Shown here: one piece after another, positions 5,670 through 12,337 of the stretch
Layout: each line of letters opens with the position of its first letter
Position numbering within the stretch: position 1 is the stretch's first letter
Origin: a virus
Reading direction: 5' to 3' (one strand)
Virus record (IMG/VR): IMGVR_UViG_3300025687_000442
Coordinates: 1 to 20,160 of that record
DNA length: 20,160 nucleotides
Position numbers and translations under genes: made by a program
Notes under the pieces: model-generated
The model's database searches: none
Seen by the model: only the letters and a program-made list of their open reading frames with translations
What the model was told of the DNA's origin: nothing

Positions 5670-5747
5670 AAAGGTCACCGATTTGCAACGCCGATAATAT
5701 TTTATCGGGCTTTTTACGCCGTCTAGGACTTATGAATTGCCTAGACC
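5627..5747 (-). ncRNA. Candidate structured non-coding RNA downstream of bS21
   Basis: This stretch is clearly more GC-rich than its surroundings and has no convincing ORF on the minus strand; the 61-codon frame through it has no family features. In leftward order it holds hairpin 1 (GTCTAGG 5746-5740 with CCTAGAC 5727-5721) and hairpin 2 (CCGATAA 5708-5702 with TTATCGG 5697-5691, loop of four). The terminator hairpin with its eight-T tail (5669-5627) closes it. A weak promoter-like pair lies just upstream on the minus strand: TTTACG, then 17 bases, then TATATT, ending near 5752. It could be an independent small RNA of about 120 bases or a structured 3' UTR of bS21. It does not fold as a tRNA. 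Hairpin 2 also has GC-TTTTT on the plus strand, so it may stop antisense transcription. Confidence 0.45.
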
Positions 5748-5787
5748 ATAATATATATAATACAAAAAGTAGCGTAAATTCATAAAA

Positions 5788-5997
5788 CTAATAACCTCTT
5801 GTTGCTAATAACTTTTTCATTTTCTTTTTGTAATTAGCGATACCTTCTTTTTTCTTACGTCTTTTACGTTCACTAGGTTTTTCATATACAGATTTTGCTC
5901 TATAATCTTTAATAATACCTTCTTTTTGTACTTTCTTTTTTAGTACACGCATCGCTTGTTCTAAATTTCCATTTCTTATTTCAACTCTAATACCCAA
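5788..5997 (-). CDS. rpsU: Phage-encoded ribosomal protein bS21
   Basis: bS21 is a small basic protein of the 30S platform near the anti-Shine-Dalgarno region and helps initiation on mRNAs. The 69-residue product has the family layout: an N-terminal beta strand 'IRVEIRNGNLEQAMRVLKKK', then 'KEGIIKDYRAKSVYEKPSERKRRKK', then a basic helical tail. The length equals bacterial bS21 (about 70). The start is TTG at 5997-5995: the codon just before it in frame is a stop, so no upstream ATG is possible, and an AGGAGGT lies seven bases before the TTG. Viral bS21 genes are known from pelagiphages and other aquatic phages, where they are thought to replace the host protein in ribosomes. A UUCG-capped hairpin lies in the leader. 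Confidence 0.93.
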   Translation of the reverse strand: MGIRVEIRNGNLEQAMRVLKKKVQKEGIIKDYRAKSVYEKPSERKRRKKKEGIANYKKKMKKLLATRGY

Positions 5998-6008
5998 TTA
6001 TTTTACCT

Positions 6009-6015
6009 CCTCCCT
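6009..6015 (-). promoter_or_regulatory. Very strong Shine-Dalgarno before the TTG start of bS21
   Basis: The minus strand reads GGGAGGAGGT just before the TTG start, which is close to perfect complementarity with the 16S 3' end. It decides the choice of the non-ATG start for bS21. Two overlapping GGAGG cores are present, so initiation here should be efficient in spite of TTG. Confidence 0.7.
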
Positions 6016-6028
6016 TATTGTGTAAAAC

Positions 6029-6048
6029 GAGGGCGCCGAAGCGCCCTC
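6029..6048 (-). terminator. GC-rich UUCG hairpin between the CobS-like gene and bS21
   Basis: On the minus strand GAGGGCGC (6048-6041) pairs perfectly with GCGCCCTC (6036-6029) around a UUCG tetraloop, a very stable combination. It is followed by GTTTTAC, a short U-tract. It lies 25 bases after the stop of the ATPase gene and about 15 bases before the bS21 Shine-Dalgarno. It may be a terminator with read-through, an mRNA processing or stability element, or part of a regulatory leader of bS21. No separate promoter is visible between it and bS21. Confidence 0.65.
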
Positions 6049-6073
6049 TTGGACTACACTATGATTTGATAGA

Positions 6074-7285
6074 TTAGGAGTCATAGCCGTTTGAGTTATC
6101 CTCATCTTGCTCATCTTCCGACTCACTATCATTGTCATTCATTTGAGTGTTCAACTCTGCTTTTCTCTGATCTTCCATAATGTCTTCGACACTAGCGCCA
6201 GAGTCCACTTTCGTATATAACTCTACAAACGAATTTTTTGTATCATCATCAAATCTATTAGTACACATTTGGATTGCTTTCATCTTATTATCAAAGATAG
6301 CAAACGCTTGAGTAATATGAACTAATCTTCTTGTTGAGATAATCTCATCTACACCACCATCAAAGTAGGTTTTTCTAATAACATCTGCCCAAGTAGTTAA
6401 CTTGTCAACAAAGCCATCGTCTTTTTTACCTACAGCTTTAAGAGTGTTTTGTAATATCTTTTTTTCTGTTTTAGTAGAAGGATAAGTTTGCTCAAAAGTA
6501 ATTGGAAATCTTTCCAAAAAAGCTTCGTTCAATACATTCGTACCGATAAACTTACCATCTTCTGAACCTTGACCTTTAGTATTCGCAGTTGCGATTACGT
6601 TAAATCCTGGTTTTGGTTTTACAAACTTGTTAATCTTTTTAACAAAGACACCAGAACCTTCAAGGATTGGTTGTAAACACATAATCTTATTACTTGCTAA
6701 GTCAATCTCATCAAGTAAAAGAATAGCGCCTCTTTCCATAGCCTCAATAACTGGACCATTCTGCCATACAGTCTGACCGTCTTTAAGTCTATAACCACCT
6801 AACAAATCATCTTCATCTGTTTCAATAGTGATGTTAACTCTGATTAATTCTTTTTTCAACTCAGCACACGCCTGTGTCACTGACATTGTTTTACCATTAC
6901 CTGAAAGACCTGTAATAAATAATGGATAAAACTGACCAGACTTAATAATATTTTTAACATCTGGATAGTTTCCAAAACTTACGAAACTTGAATCTTTCTG
7001 TGGTACGATATTACCAGTTAAAGATGAAACAACATAAGCCGCCTCTGTTTTAGTATCAGCAACTGACGTTTCCATTAACTGTTCGTTCTCGGTAAGTTTA
7101 CCATCAAGTGGTAATTTGTAAGTACCTCTATCAACTTTGTACTTATCTGTTTTCAACCAAGAAGGATTTTTAATCTTCTTTTTTGATACTAGAGCGTTTA
7201 TCTCACCTCTAGTTAAAGTGTCTTTTTTATAGTGTTTAAATAACACTGACACTTGTTCTTTTTGACTTACATTTAAGTCTATCAT
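6074..7285 (-). CDS. MoxR/CobS-like AAA+ ATPase
   Basis: This 403-residue AAA+ ATPase belongs to the MoxR/CobS group, often annotated 'porphyrin biosynthetic protein CobS' in marine phages. The motifs are Walker A GLSGNGKT (126-133), 'LLGGYRLKDG' (161-170), Walker B AILLLDEID (187-195), sensor ATANT (232-236), arginine finger in 'FLERF' (257-260), and sensor 2 'ISTRR' (316-320). The first about 110 residues form an N-terminal domain, and the last about 30 are an acidic tail rich in Asp, Glu, Asn and Ser. MoxR ATPases typically work with a vWA-domain partner encoded next door, and the upstream gene is exactly that; cobalt chelation is unlikely. I chose ATG 7285 over 7306 because AAGGAG lies just before it. 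Both ATGs sit in a repeated AACACTATG, and the upstream ATG could give a seven-residue longer form. Confidence 0.9.
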   Translation of the reverse strand: MIDLNVSQKEQVSVLFKHYKKDTLTRGEINALVSKKKIKNPSWLKTDKYKVDRGTYKLPLDGKLTENEQLMETSVADTKTEAAYVVSSLTGNIVPQKDSSFVSFGNYPDVKNIIKSGQFYPLFITGLSGNGKTMSVTQACAELKKELIRVNITIETDEDDLLGGYRLKDGQTVWQNGPVIEAMERGAILLLDEIDLASNKIMCLQPILEGSGVFVKKINKFVKPKPGFNVIATANTKGQGSEDGKFIGTNVLNEAFLERFPITFEQTYPSTKTEKKILQNTLKAVGKKDDGFVDKLTTWADVIRKTYFDGGVDEIISTRRLVHITQAFAIFDNKMKAIQMCTNRFDDDTKNSFVELYTKVDSGASVEDIMEDQRKAELNTQMNDNDSESEDEQDEDNSNGYDS

Positions 7286-7321
7286 AGTGTTTACTCCTTT
7301 TTTCATAGTGTTTATATATTA

Positions 7322-7349
7322 ATAATATCAGGATTTGTATAAAAGTCAA
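7322..7349 (-). promoter_or_regulatory. Sigma70-type promoter of the MoxR-like ATPase gene
   Basis: On the minus strand TTGACT (7349-7344), a 16-base spacer ending in CCTGA, and a -10 TATTAT (7327-7322). The TGA before the -10 makes it an extended -10. The predicted start near 7315 leaves a leader of about 30 bases with a ribosome binding site. It overlaps the 42-bp element shared with the upstream vWA gene. Confidence 0.65.
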
Positions 7350-7382
7350 CCCATAAAATTGGATTGATTTTACTAGTGTTTT
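7341..7382 (-). repeat. 42-bp control element, copy 2 (before the MoxR-like gene)
   Basis: This copy matches 9669-9710 at 36 of 42 positions without gaps. On the plus strand it reads AAAAGTCAACCC, ten variable bases, ATTGATTTTACTAGT, then RTTTT. The first block contains the -35 (TTGACT on the minus strand) and the second lies just upstream of it, where an operator or an activator site would be. Both copies sit at the same place relative to their promoter. Confidence 0.75.
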
Positions 7383-7385
7383 TCA

Positions 7386-9641
7386 CTATGCAACCTCCTG
7401 AATAAATTGATTTAACAATGTTCTACTAACGATTCGCCCTTTCATTGATTTTTTAAATACTTTAGCGATACCACCAGCTTTCATATTATCTTTAATACCT
7501 GATAAATCAGCATTCTCAACATTTAACTTTTTACCATTTAATAAGAAATACTTGTCATAACCCATTGTGTCAACAGAAGCAAATCTTTCCTTATTTAAAT
7601 TTGATCTAATTTTTTCGGTTTGTTTATCTCTTTCCATCCAATTTTTATAATTTCTAGTGTATCTGTCCACTTCCCAACTTCTAACTTTTCTAGTCACATA
7701 AAAACCAATCGTAGATATATTATGTCTTTTTCTAATAATATCTAAAAGTAATCCTGTATAAATGTCACTTGAATAATAATCCATATCATTATTAGGTAAT
7801 GTATATTGTTTTTTACCAACTTTAATAACTGGTTTACCACTATTCATTGGTGATTCATTTCCGTCATCACCAACTGTACAACTAAAAGACCAATTTGCAC
7901 CACCATCTGTTAAAGTGATCAATGACATTTTTTCAATTTTATTTTTGTTTTTAAATATTGGTATCATTTTTTCAAACGCAACTAATGCTTGATTTAATGG
8001 AGTAGAACCTAGGAAATAATCTCTAGGCATATGAAATATATCACCCATATATGGTTTTACATCTGAATAACTTCTTATAGAATATCTATCATCATAAGCC
8101 AATGACATATGCCACAACCACATTAATGACTCATCTAATTCTGTTTTTTTAAGTTTATTGTTAGCAACGCAAACTAAATTAACTTGTTCAAACATTACAT
8201 CACCAAATTTATAATCAAAAACTTTTTTTCCAGATTTTCTTTCACCTGATATATCTGTGTCTTCACCATACTCACTTGTAAAAAGATAAACTTCATATGG
8301 GATATTTACTTTTTGACAAAACCAAACTAAATTCATTAATTGCTCAACTGTTTGTTTTATTTGAGCACTCATTGAACCTGACCAATCTAACAACATCATC
8401 ATACCGTGATTTTTAGCGTCTGGTAAAACAGTTAATCTTTTGAATATATCATCTGAATATTTGTAAGATGGTAATTTAAGAGGGTCAATAACACCAGTTT
8501 TATCTGTTGATGTTCTTTTGTAAGCAGTTGCTGCTTTTTTCATTTCAAATTCTTTGACAAGATAATTTACTGTCTTACTATTATCTTTTTTAAATTTTTT
8601 ATAAGCGTTCTTTAACCAATTATAATATTCACCATATGACTTATATTTTTTAATTTCACTAAACGCATATGATTTCATATCTTTTAAAAATTGTTTATTT
8701 GTAATTATCATATTGTTTAATTTAACATTTGGTAAACTAAAATAAGAGTAGCTTCTTTTTGAATCGTAAAGATTTGATTTTTTATCTTCTAAAGACTCAT
8801 TTGTAATAGAAACTAAATTACCTGGTTTTACACCAGAACCTCCACCTATTTGAGCTTCATTATTTACACTTTTTTGAGAGTTGCTGTTTTTTTTATCCTC
8901 ACCATTATCTTCTGATTCTTTATTAGAATCATTTTGTGAATTATCATCTTTACTTTTATCTTTTGAAATTTTTATATTCGTATCATCATCTGTTTTTTCA
9001 CCATCATTATTTGAAAGATTATAATTTTTAAAAAAAGAGTGTAAATCAAAATCAGGTAATTTTTTCATTTGTTCAATTTGTTTTTTCTGCCAATCTAATA
9101 ATTCTTTAGCAAGATTGACAACATCATCAAACGATTTTAATGCGTCAACCTTGTCTAACCATTTATTATCAACAGAGGAAAACTTAATTGGTAATCTTTT
9201 TGAAGACTTATAAAATAAATTAATTTTATCAATTAACATAAATTCTTTATTAATATCTTTATCTTTAATACCAAAGAAATTTTGTTTATCTAATAAATCA
9301 AAACCATTAATATAGTTTTTAACTACACCAGGATATTGTTTTTGTATAAGTTTATCAATTCTACAATCTTCTAATACATTTACGTATGATCTTAACTCAT
9401 TATTATTCATTATAGATTTCCAACCATTTTCAGGCGTAAATAAAGCGTGAGCACATTCGTGTGCAATTAACATATCATATACATCACCTTTAGGTTGTTT
9501 AAATACAGGTAATGTTAAAATTCTATTTTTTGTATCAAATGAGGCGGTTTTAACTTTATTATGTTGTACTGAAATATTCTCGGTTGCGATCAACTTTGCG
9601 AGATTTGATTTTGTATCTAAGTTAATTGTTTGTGTATCCAT
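7386..9641 (-). CDS. Zincin-like HExxH protein with C-terminal von Willebrand A domain
   Basis: This 751-residue protein has two recognisable parts. The N-terminal part carries a zinc metalloprotease-like HECAH (61-65) followed by 'YVNVLEDCRIDKLI' (87-100), where E91 or D92 could be the third ligand. This resembles the N-terminal domain of bacterial vWA proteins of the DUF2201/CobT type. A low-complexity Asp/Lys/Asn/Ser linker spans about 207-265. The C-terminal part is a vWA domain with MIDAS DWSGS (419-423), a later 'GSTPLNQAL' threonine and a 'TLTDGGAN' aspartate, completing DxSxS-T-D. The next gene downstream is a MoxR-like ATPase, so the two very probably form a chaperone- or protease-like pair. 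Phage annotations often call such proteins peptidase or CobT. The -10 lies eight bases before the ATG with no Shine-Dalgarno, so a leaderless message is predicted. Confidence 0.85.
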   Translation of the reverse strand: MDTQTINLDTKSNLAKLIATENISVQHNKVKTASFDTKNRILTLPVFKQPKGDVYDMLIAHECAHALFTPENGWKSIMNNNELRSYVNVLEDCRIDKLIQKQYPGVVKNYINGFDLLDKQNFFGIKDKDINKEFMLIDKINLFYKSSKRLPIKFSSVDNKWLDKVDALKSFDDVVNLAKELLDWQKKQIEQMKKLPDFDLHSFFKNYNLSNNDGEKTDDDTNIKISKDKSKDDNSQNDSNKESEDNGEDKKNSNSQKSVNNEAQIGGGSGVKPGNLVSITNESLEDKKSNLYDSKRSYSYFSLPNVKLNNMIITNKQFLKDMKSYAFSEIKKYKSYGEYYNWLKNAYKKFKKDNSKTVNYLVKEFEMKKAATAYKRTSTDKTGVIDPLKLPSYKYSDDIFKRLTVLPDAKNHGMMMLLDWSGSMSAQIKQTVEQLMNLVWFCQKVNIPYEVYLFTSEYGEDTDISGERKSGKKVFDYKFGDVMFEQVNLVCVANNKLKKTELDESLMWLWHMSLAYDDRYSIRSYSDVKPYMGDIFHMPRDYFLGSTPLNQALVAFEKMIPIFKNKNKIEKMSLITLTDGGANWSFSCTVGDDGNESPMNSGKPVIKVGKKQYTLPNNDMDYYSSDIYTGLLLDIIRKRHNISTIGFYVTRKVRSWEVDRYTRNYKNWMERDKQTEKIRSNLNKERFASVDTMGYDKYFLLNGKKLNVENADLSGIKDNMKAGGIAKVFKKSMKGRIVSRTLLNQFIQEVA

Positions 9642-9648
9642 ACTAGCT

Positions 9649-9677
9649 AATCTATCAGGTTGCTTTTAAAAAGTCAA
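9649..9677 (-). promoter_or_regulatory. Sigma70-type promoter giving a predicted leaderless mRNA
   Basis: On the minus strand TTGACT (9677-9672), a 17-base spacer ending in CCTGA, and a -10 TAGATT (9654-9649) preceded by TGA. Standard spacing puts the start at about 9642, one base before the ATG at 9641. No Shine-Dalgarno can fit. The -35 is inside the 42-bp repeated element. Confidence 0.65.
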
Positions 9678-9710
9678 CCCCAAAAAAAGCATTGATTTTA
9701 CTAGTATTTT
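9669..9710 (-). repeat. 42-bp control element, copy 1 (before the vWA gene)
   Basis: This is the partner of the copy at 7341-7382: 36 of 42 identical bases, same internal spacing of ten between the two conserved blocks. It lies directly upstream of and over the -35 of the vWA gene promoter. The ATTGATTTTACTAGT block is the most conserved and is not explained by the promoter itself. Confidence 0.75.
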
Positions 9711-9724
9711 AAAGGTAAGATGTT

Positions 9725-11026
9725 CTACTTTTGTTCTAAATTATAAGGTTTTATGACTTTTTTGTATATATTTGACGCTAAATTCTTCATCATTAGGGGT
9801 GCAACCATACGACCGATTCGTTCAGCTTGTTTATCAAAGCTACCCTCTAGTTTATAATCATCTGGTAATCCCATAATTCTCTTTAATTCTGGTATAGTAA
9901 ATTTACGATTTTTACTATAATGAAAGACACCAGATACACTCATTTGTTGTCCTCTTTGTGTAAGTGTTGGACTAGGAAGTTGAGCCGCTGGTCTTATCAT
10001 ATTAAACATAGATTTTTTATAATTAATATCTACAAAGTAATATTCTCTATCAGTATCCCATTCATAATGTTTTACATCTGTTTTCATTAATTGGTTTATT
10101 GTAGTTGTACTATTTGATACTACTGGTTTAGCATTCTTTTCTTTAAAACCCATTTCTTTATATTCTGGCCATTTATCTTTTGGTATAATTCTTATTTCGT
10201 TTTCACTAGGTTTAACGTGTCTTGTAGGATTAAGTGGTAATATCTCTACCCATTTCTTTTGAAAGCCACCCTGTACATAGTCAAATAATTCTTTTTCTTG
10301 TTCTACGTCATTTTGTACATCTTCGATTGCTTCTTTTAATGATACTTGTTGTTTGTATGGTTCTGGATATACTTCATTTTCCATTGTCATAAAATTTAAT
10401 CCTACCTTATCCATAACATCATTTCTTACAGCAACAAAGAAACATCTTTGTCTTGCTTGTGGTGTTCCATAATCAGCGGCATTCAACACTTTACCGACTG
10501 CTTCATATCCCAATTTACCAAACTCATTGACTATTCTATTAAAGTATTCTTTTGCTTCACCCATTGTAATACCAGCAACGTTTTCACCGATTACTACTTT
10601 AGGCATTATCTCACCTGTGATTCGTGTAAATTCAAAAAATAAGTCTTCTATATTTTCTACTTTTTTACCATCTGAATATATCTTTTCTTGGTCCCAACCC
10701 TTTTCTCTTTTACCAGCGACACTAAACGCTGAACACGGTGGCGAACCGTCTAATATATCTAACTCACCTTTTTGAATACCAGCGGCTTTTAAAAAGTCTT
10801 CACCTTTAAGTTGTTTAATATCTTGTGGTAAAACTGGAGTATTTGGATAGTTTGATTTGTATGTTTCAACAGCGGCTTCTACAAACTCATTTACACATAA
10901 TATCTTTCCACCCGCTAGTCTATAACCCGTAGAAGAACCACCACCTCCAGCGAAAGTAGAGATCACAGTAAAGAGTTCTTTGTTTGAGTTATCTATTACA
11001 TCTTTTAGATAATATGGTTTGTACAT
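9725..11026 (-). CDS. DNA (cytosine-5) methyltransferase
   Basis: This 433-residue enzyme has the ordered motifs of C5 methyltransferases. Motif I for SAM binding is FAGGGGSSTGYR (25-36). Motif IV with the catalytic Cys is GSPPCSAFS, C98. Motif VI is ENV (149-151 region, in GENVAG), and motif VIII is QARQR (190-194). Motif X is near the C-terminus in 'ERIGRMVAPLMMKNLASNIY'. The target-recognition region lies at about residues 230-370. The family's usual Cys-Gln pair is Cys-Ser here. No restriction enzyme gene lies nearby, so it is a solitary methyltransferase, probably protecting phage DNA or altering expression; the recognition site cannot be read from sequence. The first Met is forced by length, has no Shine-Dalgarno, and lies seven bases from the -10, so the message is predicted to be leaderless. 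Confidence 0.94.
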   Translation of the reverse strand: MYKPYYLKDVIDNSNKELFTVISTFAGGGGSSTGYRLAGGKILCVNEFVEAAVETYKSNYPNTPVLPQDIKQLKGEDFLKAAGIQKGELDILDGSPPCSAFSVAGKREKGWDQEKIYSDGKKVENIEDLFFEFTRITGEIMPKVVIGENVAGITMGEAKEYFNRIVNEFGKLGYEAVGKVLNAADYGTPQARQRCFFVAVRNDVMDKVGLNFMTMENEVYPEPYKQQVSLKEAIEDVQNDVEQEKELFDYVQGGFQKKWVEILPLNPTRHVKPSENEIRIIPKDKWPEYKEMGFKEKNAKPVVSNSTTTINQLMKTDVKHYEWDTDREYYFVDINYKKSMFNMIRPAAQLPSPTLTQRGQQMSVSGVFHYSKNRKFTIPELKRIMGLPDDYKLEGSFDKQAERIGRMVAPLMMKNLASNIYKKVIKPYNLEQK

Positions 11027-11032
11027 AATATA

Positions 11033-11061
11033 ATATTATCAGGTTTATCTAATAATGTCAA
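11033..11061 (-). promoter_or_regulatory. Sigma70-type promoter of the methyltransferase gene (leaderless)
   Basis: On the minus strand a perfect TTGACA (11061-11056), 17 bases ending in CCTGA, and a -10 TAATAT (11038-11033). The predicted start falls exactly on the A of the ATG at 11026. The -35 lies inside the last codons of the upstream 82-residue gene. Confidence 0.65.
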
Positions 11062-11293
11062 CGCTGGCGTTAGTTTCAATTACCACTCTAGCGCCACAAT
11101 TCAATAGTGGTTTTTCATTACCACCATAAATCACTTTACTCGGTCCTTGTATTTCTACTTCGTGGCAATATGTATTTTTATTACCTTGTTTTATTGTAAT
11201 TACAGGATCGTCTTTTCCGTGTTTTTTATTACTACGAATCACGTGTTGGTTAACGTGAATATAAGTTTTAGACTTTTTGGATAATCTTGGCAT
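11045..11293 (-). CDS. Small conserved-looking basic protein, 82 residues
   Basis: The protein MPRLSKKSKTYIHVNQHVIR... contains 'DPVITIKQGNKNTYCHEVEI', 'GPSKVIYGG' and 'LLNCGARVVIETNASVDII'. This is a compact all-beta-looking pattern that I recall from hypothetical proteins of marine T4-like phages; I know no function for it. The two Cys and His residues (YCHEVEI, NCGARV) are too few to claim a zinc site. Its start overlaps the end of the peptide deformylase gene by 26 bases, which argues for cotranscription and coupling. The methyltransferase promoter begins inside its 3' end. Confidence 0.8.
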   Translation of the reverse strand: MPRLSKKSKTYIHVNQHVIRSNKKHGKDDPVITIKQGNKNTYCHEVEIQGPSKVIYGGNEKPLLNCGARVVIETNASVDIIR

Positions 11294-11831
11294 CTTTATC
11301 TTTTTTTATTATATTCATCATCTTTTCTGCTTTTTCGTAAGCTCTTTTTAGTTTAAATTTAGATACTTTATCTGTAAAATTTAAACCCATAGTATGATCA
11401 TATTCGTGTTGAAAGATACGACTTATCATACCGTCTAAATGTCCTTCTTGTAAATTGCCATTTTCATCTTCATATTTAACCACTACTTTACGGGGTCTAG
11501 TAATTGATAAAAATATAAATGGAAAGGTTAAACAACCCTCTTTCATTACTGTAGTTTCTTCGCTACTAGATATTATCATAGGATTAAAACACGCCATCTT
11601 TAAACCATTTTCTATTTGTAAATGATCACCAAGAACAAACATATTGAAAGGTAATCCTACTTGATTACAAGTTAAACCTATTCCTCCATATTTTTTCATT
11701 GCTTCAAACATTGCGTCAGATAGTTCTTTTCTATCTTTAAAGCCTTCTTCTTTTAACATTTCATCTTTAAAAGGTGCAATTGCTGATTGTACTCTTGGAT
11801 CACTTGGTGGTATTAATTTTAGTTCTTTCAT
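11268..11831 (-). CDS. def: Peptide deformylase
   Basis: Peptide deformylase removes the N-formyl group from new proteins at the ribosome exit. All three family motifs are present in the 187-residue product: motif 1 GIGLTCNQ (50-57; usual GxGLAAxQ), motif 2 EGCLTFP with metal ligand C100 (usual EGCLS), and motif 3 QHEYDH with H142, E143 and H146. Marine T4-like phages, especially cyanophages, often encode a deformylase. Unlike the very short cyanophage versions, this one keeps an N-terminal extension and a long basic C-terminal helix (residues 155-187). It sits downstream of two oxygenase genes; the gap to the upstream gene is one base, so it belongs to the gp55-gp47-gp46 operon. Confidence 0.95.
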   Translation of the reverse strand: MKELKLIPPSDPRVQSAIAPFKDEMLKEEGFKDRKELSDAMFEAMKKYGGIGLTCNQVGLPFNMFVLGDHLQIENGLKMACFNPMIISSSEETTVMKEGCLTFPFIFLSITRPRKVVVKYEDENGNLQEGHLDGMISRIFQHEYDHTMGLNFTDKVSKFKLKRAYEKAEKMMNIIKKDKDAKIIQKV

Positions 11832-11832
11832 A

Positions 11833-12336
11833 TTATTTTCCTATAAAGTTTAAGTTCATATTTATTCTTAGTTTTGTATCTGATTGTGATACACTTTGAT
11901 GTTTTATTAATCCATTAAATAATAACATTCTATTTTCTACTGACTCAATTTTAGTACCATCTTCAAATCCAGTATAACCATTGTTTGTGTTTATTGAAAA
12001 TACTCCTGTTGTGTGCTCAAAGAAATAATCACTATGCATACCGTGTTTAATTTGTTCACCAGTTTTTGTAAACAAATTAGACTTTATCCTTATTAACCTA
12101 TTTATTTTATCATATCCTATTTTACTTAAAAGAGGTTCACAACATTCTTTAAAACAATCTGATAATATTTTATCAAAATTATAAAAATTGTGTATAAAAT
12201 AAAAGTTTTTATTGTCTTCTTTATTAGCTACGTGATTCATAAAATACCAAGGAAACATATTGCTCATATGAATTTCCTTTATTTTATCAAATTCATTTTT
12301 TGGTAAAAAATTATCTATTACAACATATCCTTTCAT
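11833..12336 (-). CDS. 2OG-Fe(II) oxygenase family protein
   Basis: From ATG 12336 the product has 167 residues (MKGYVVIDNFLPKNEF...). The Fe(II) ligands are H101-x-D103 (GMHSDYFFEHTTG) and H146 (LIKHQSVSQSD), with R157 for 2OG, followed by the closing strand 'INMNLNF'. I chose 12336 over the in-frame ATG at 12363 because AAAGGAA lies just before it and an N-terminal 'YVVIDNFLP' is the normal start of this family. It shares an 'MFPWYF' segment and general layout with the next oxygenase upstream ('MFPWFY'), so the two are likely diverged duplicates. The substrate is unknown. Confidence 0.82.
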   Translation of the reverse strand: MKGYVVIDNFLPKNEFDKIKEIHMSNMFPWYFMNHVANKEDNKNFYFIHNFYNFDKILSDCFKECCEPLLSKIGYDKINRLIRIKSNLFTKTGEQIKHGMHSDYFFEHTTGVFSINTNNGYTGFEDGTKIESVENRMLLFNGLIKHQSVSQSDTKLRINMNLNFIGK

Positions 12337-12337
12337 A

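Noticed and set aside
5503-5688. 61-codon open frame on the minus strand across the region before hsp20
   Set aside because: It runs through hairpins and a terminator, has no ribosome binding site or family signal, and overlaps the structured RNA-like stretch.
5668-5747. Possible tRNA in the GC-rich stretch
   Set aside because: The ends read GGTC and GACC, but there is no anticodon arm, D-arm consensus or T-arm in order on either strand, and the hairpins do not fit a cloverleaf.
6074-7285. Cobalamin biosynthesis (CobS) function
   Set aside because: The similarity is to the general MoxR/CobS ATPase fold; no other cobalamin gene is present and the partner is a zincin-vWA protein, so the chelatase role is not supported.
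10448-10775. Two plus-strand open frames inside the methyltransferase gene
   Set aside because: Both are antisense to conserved methyltransferase motifs and have no initiation signals.
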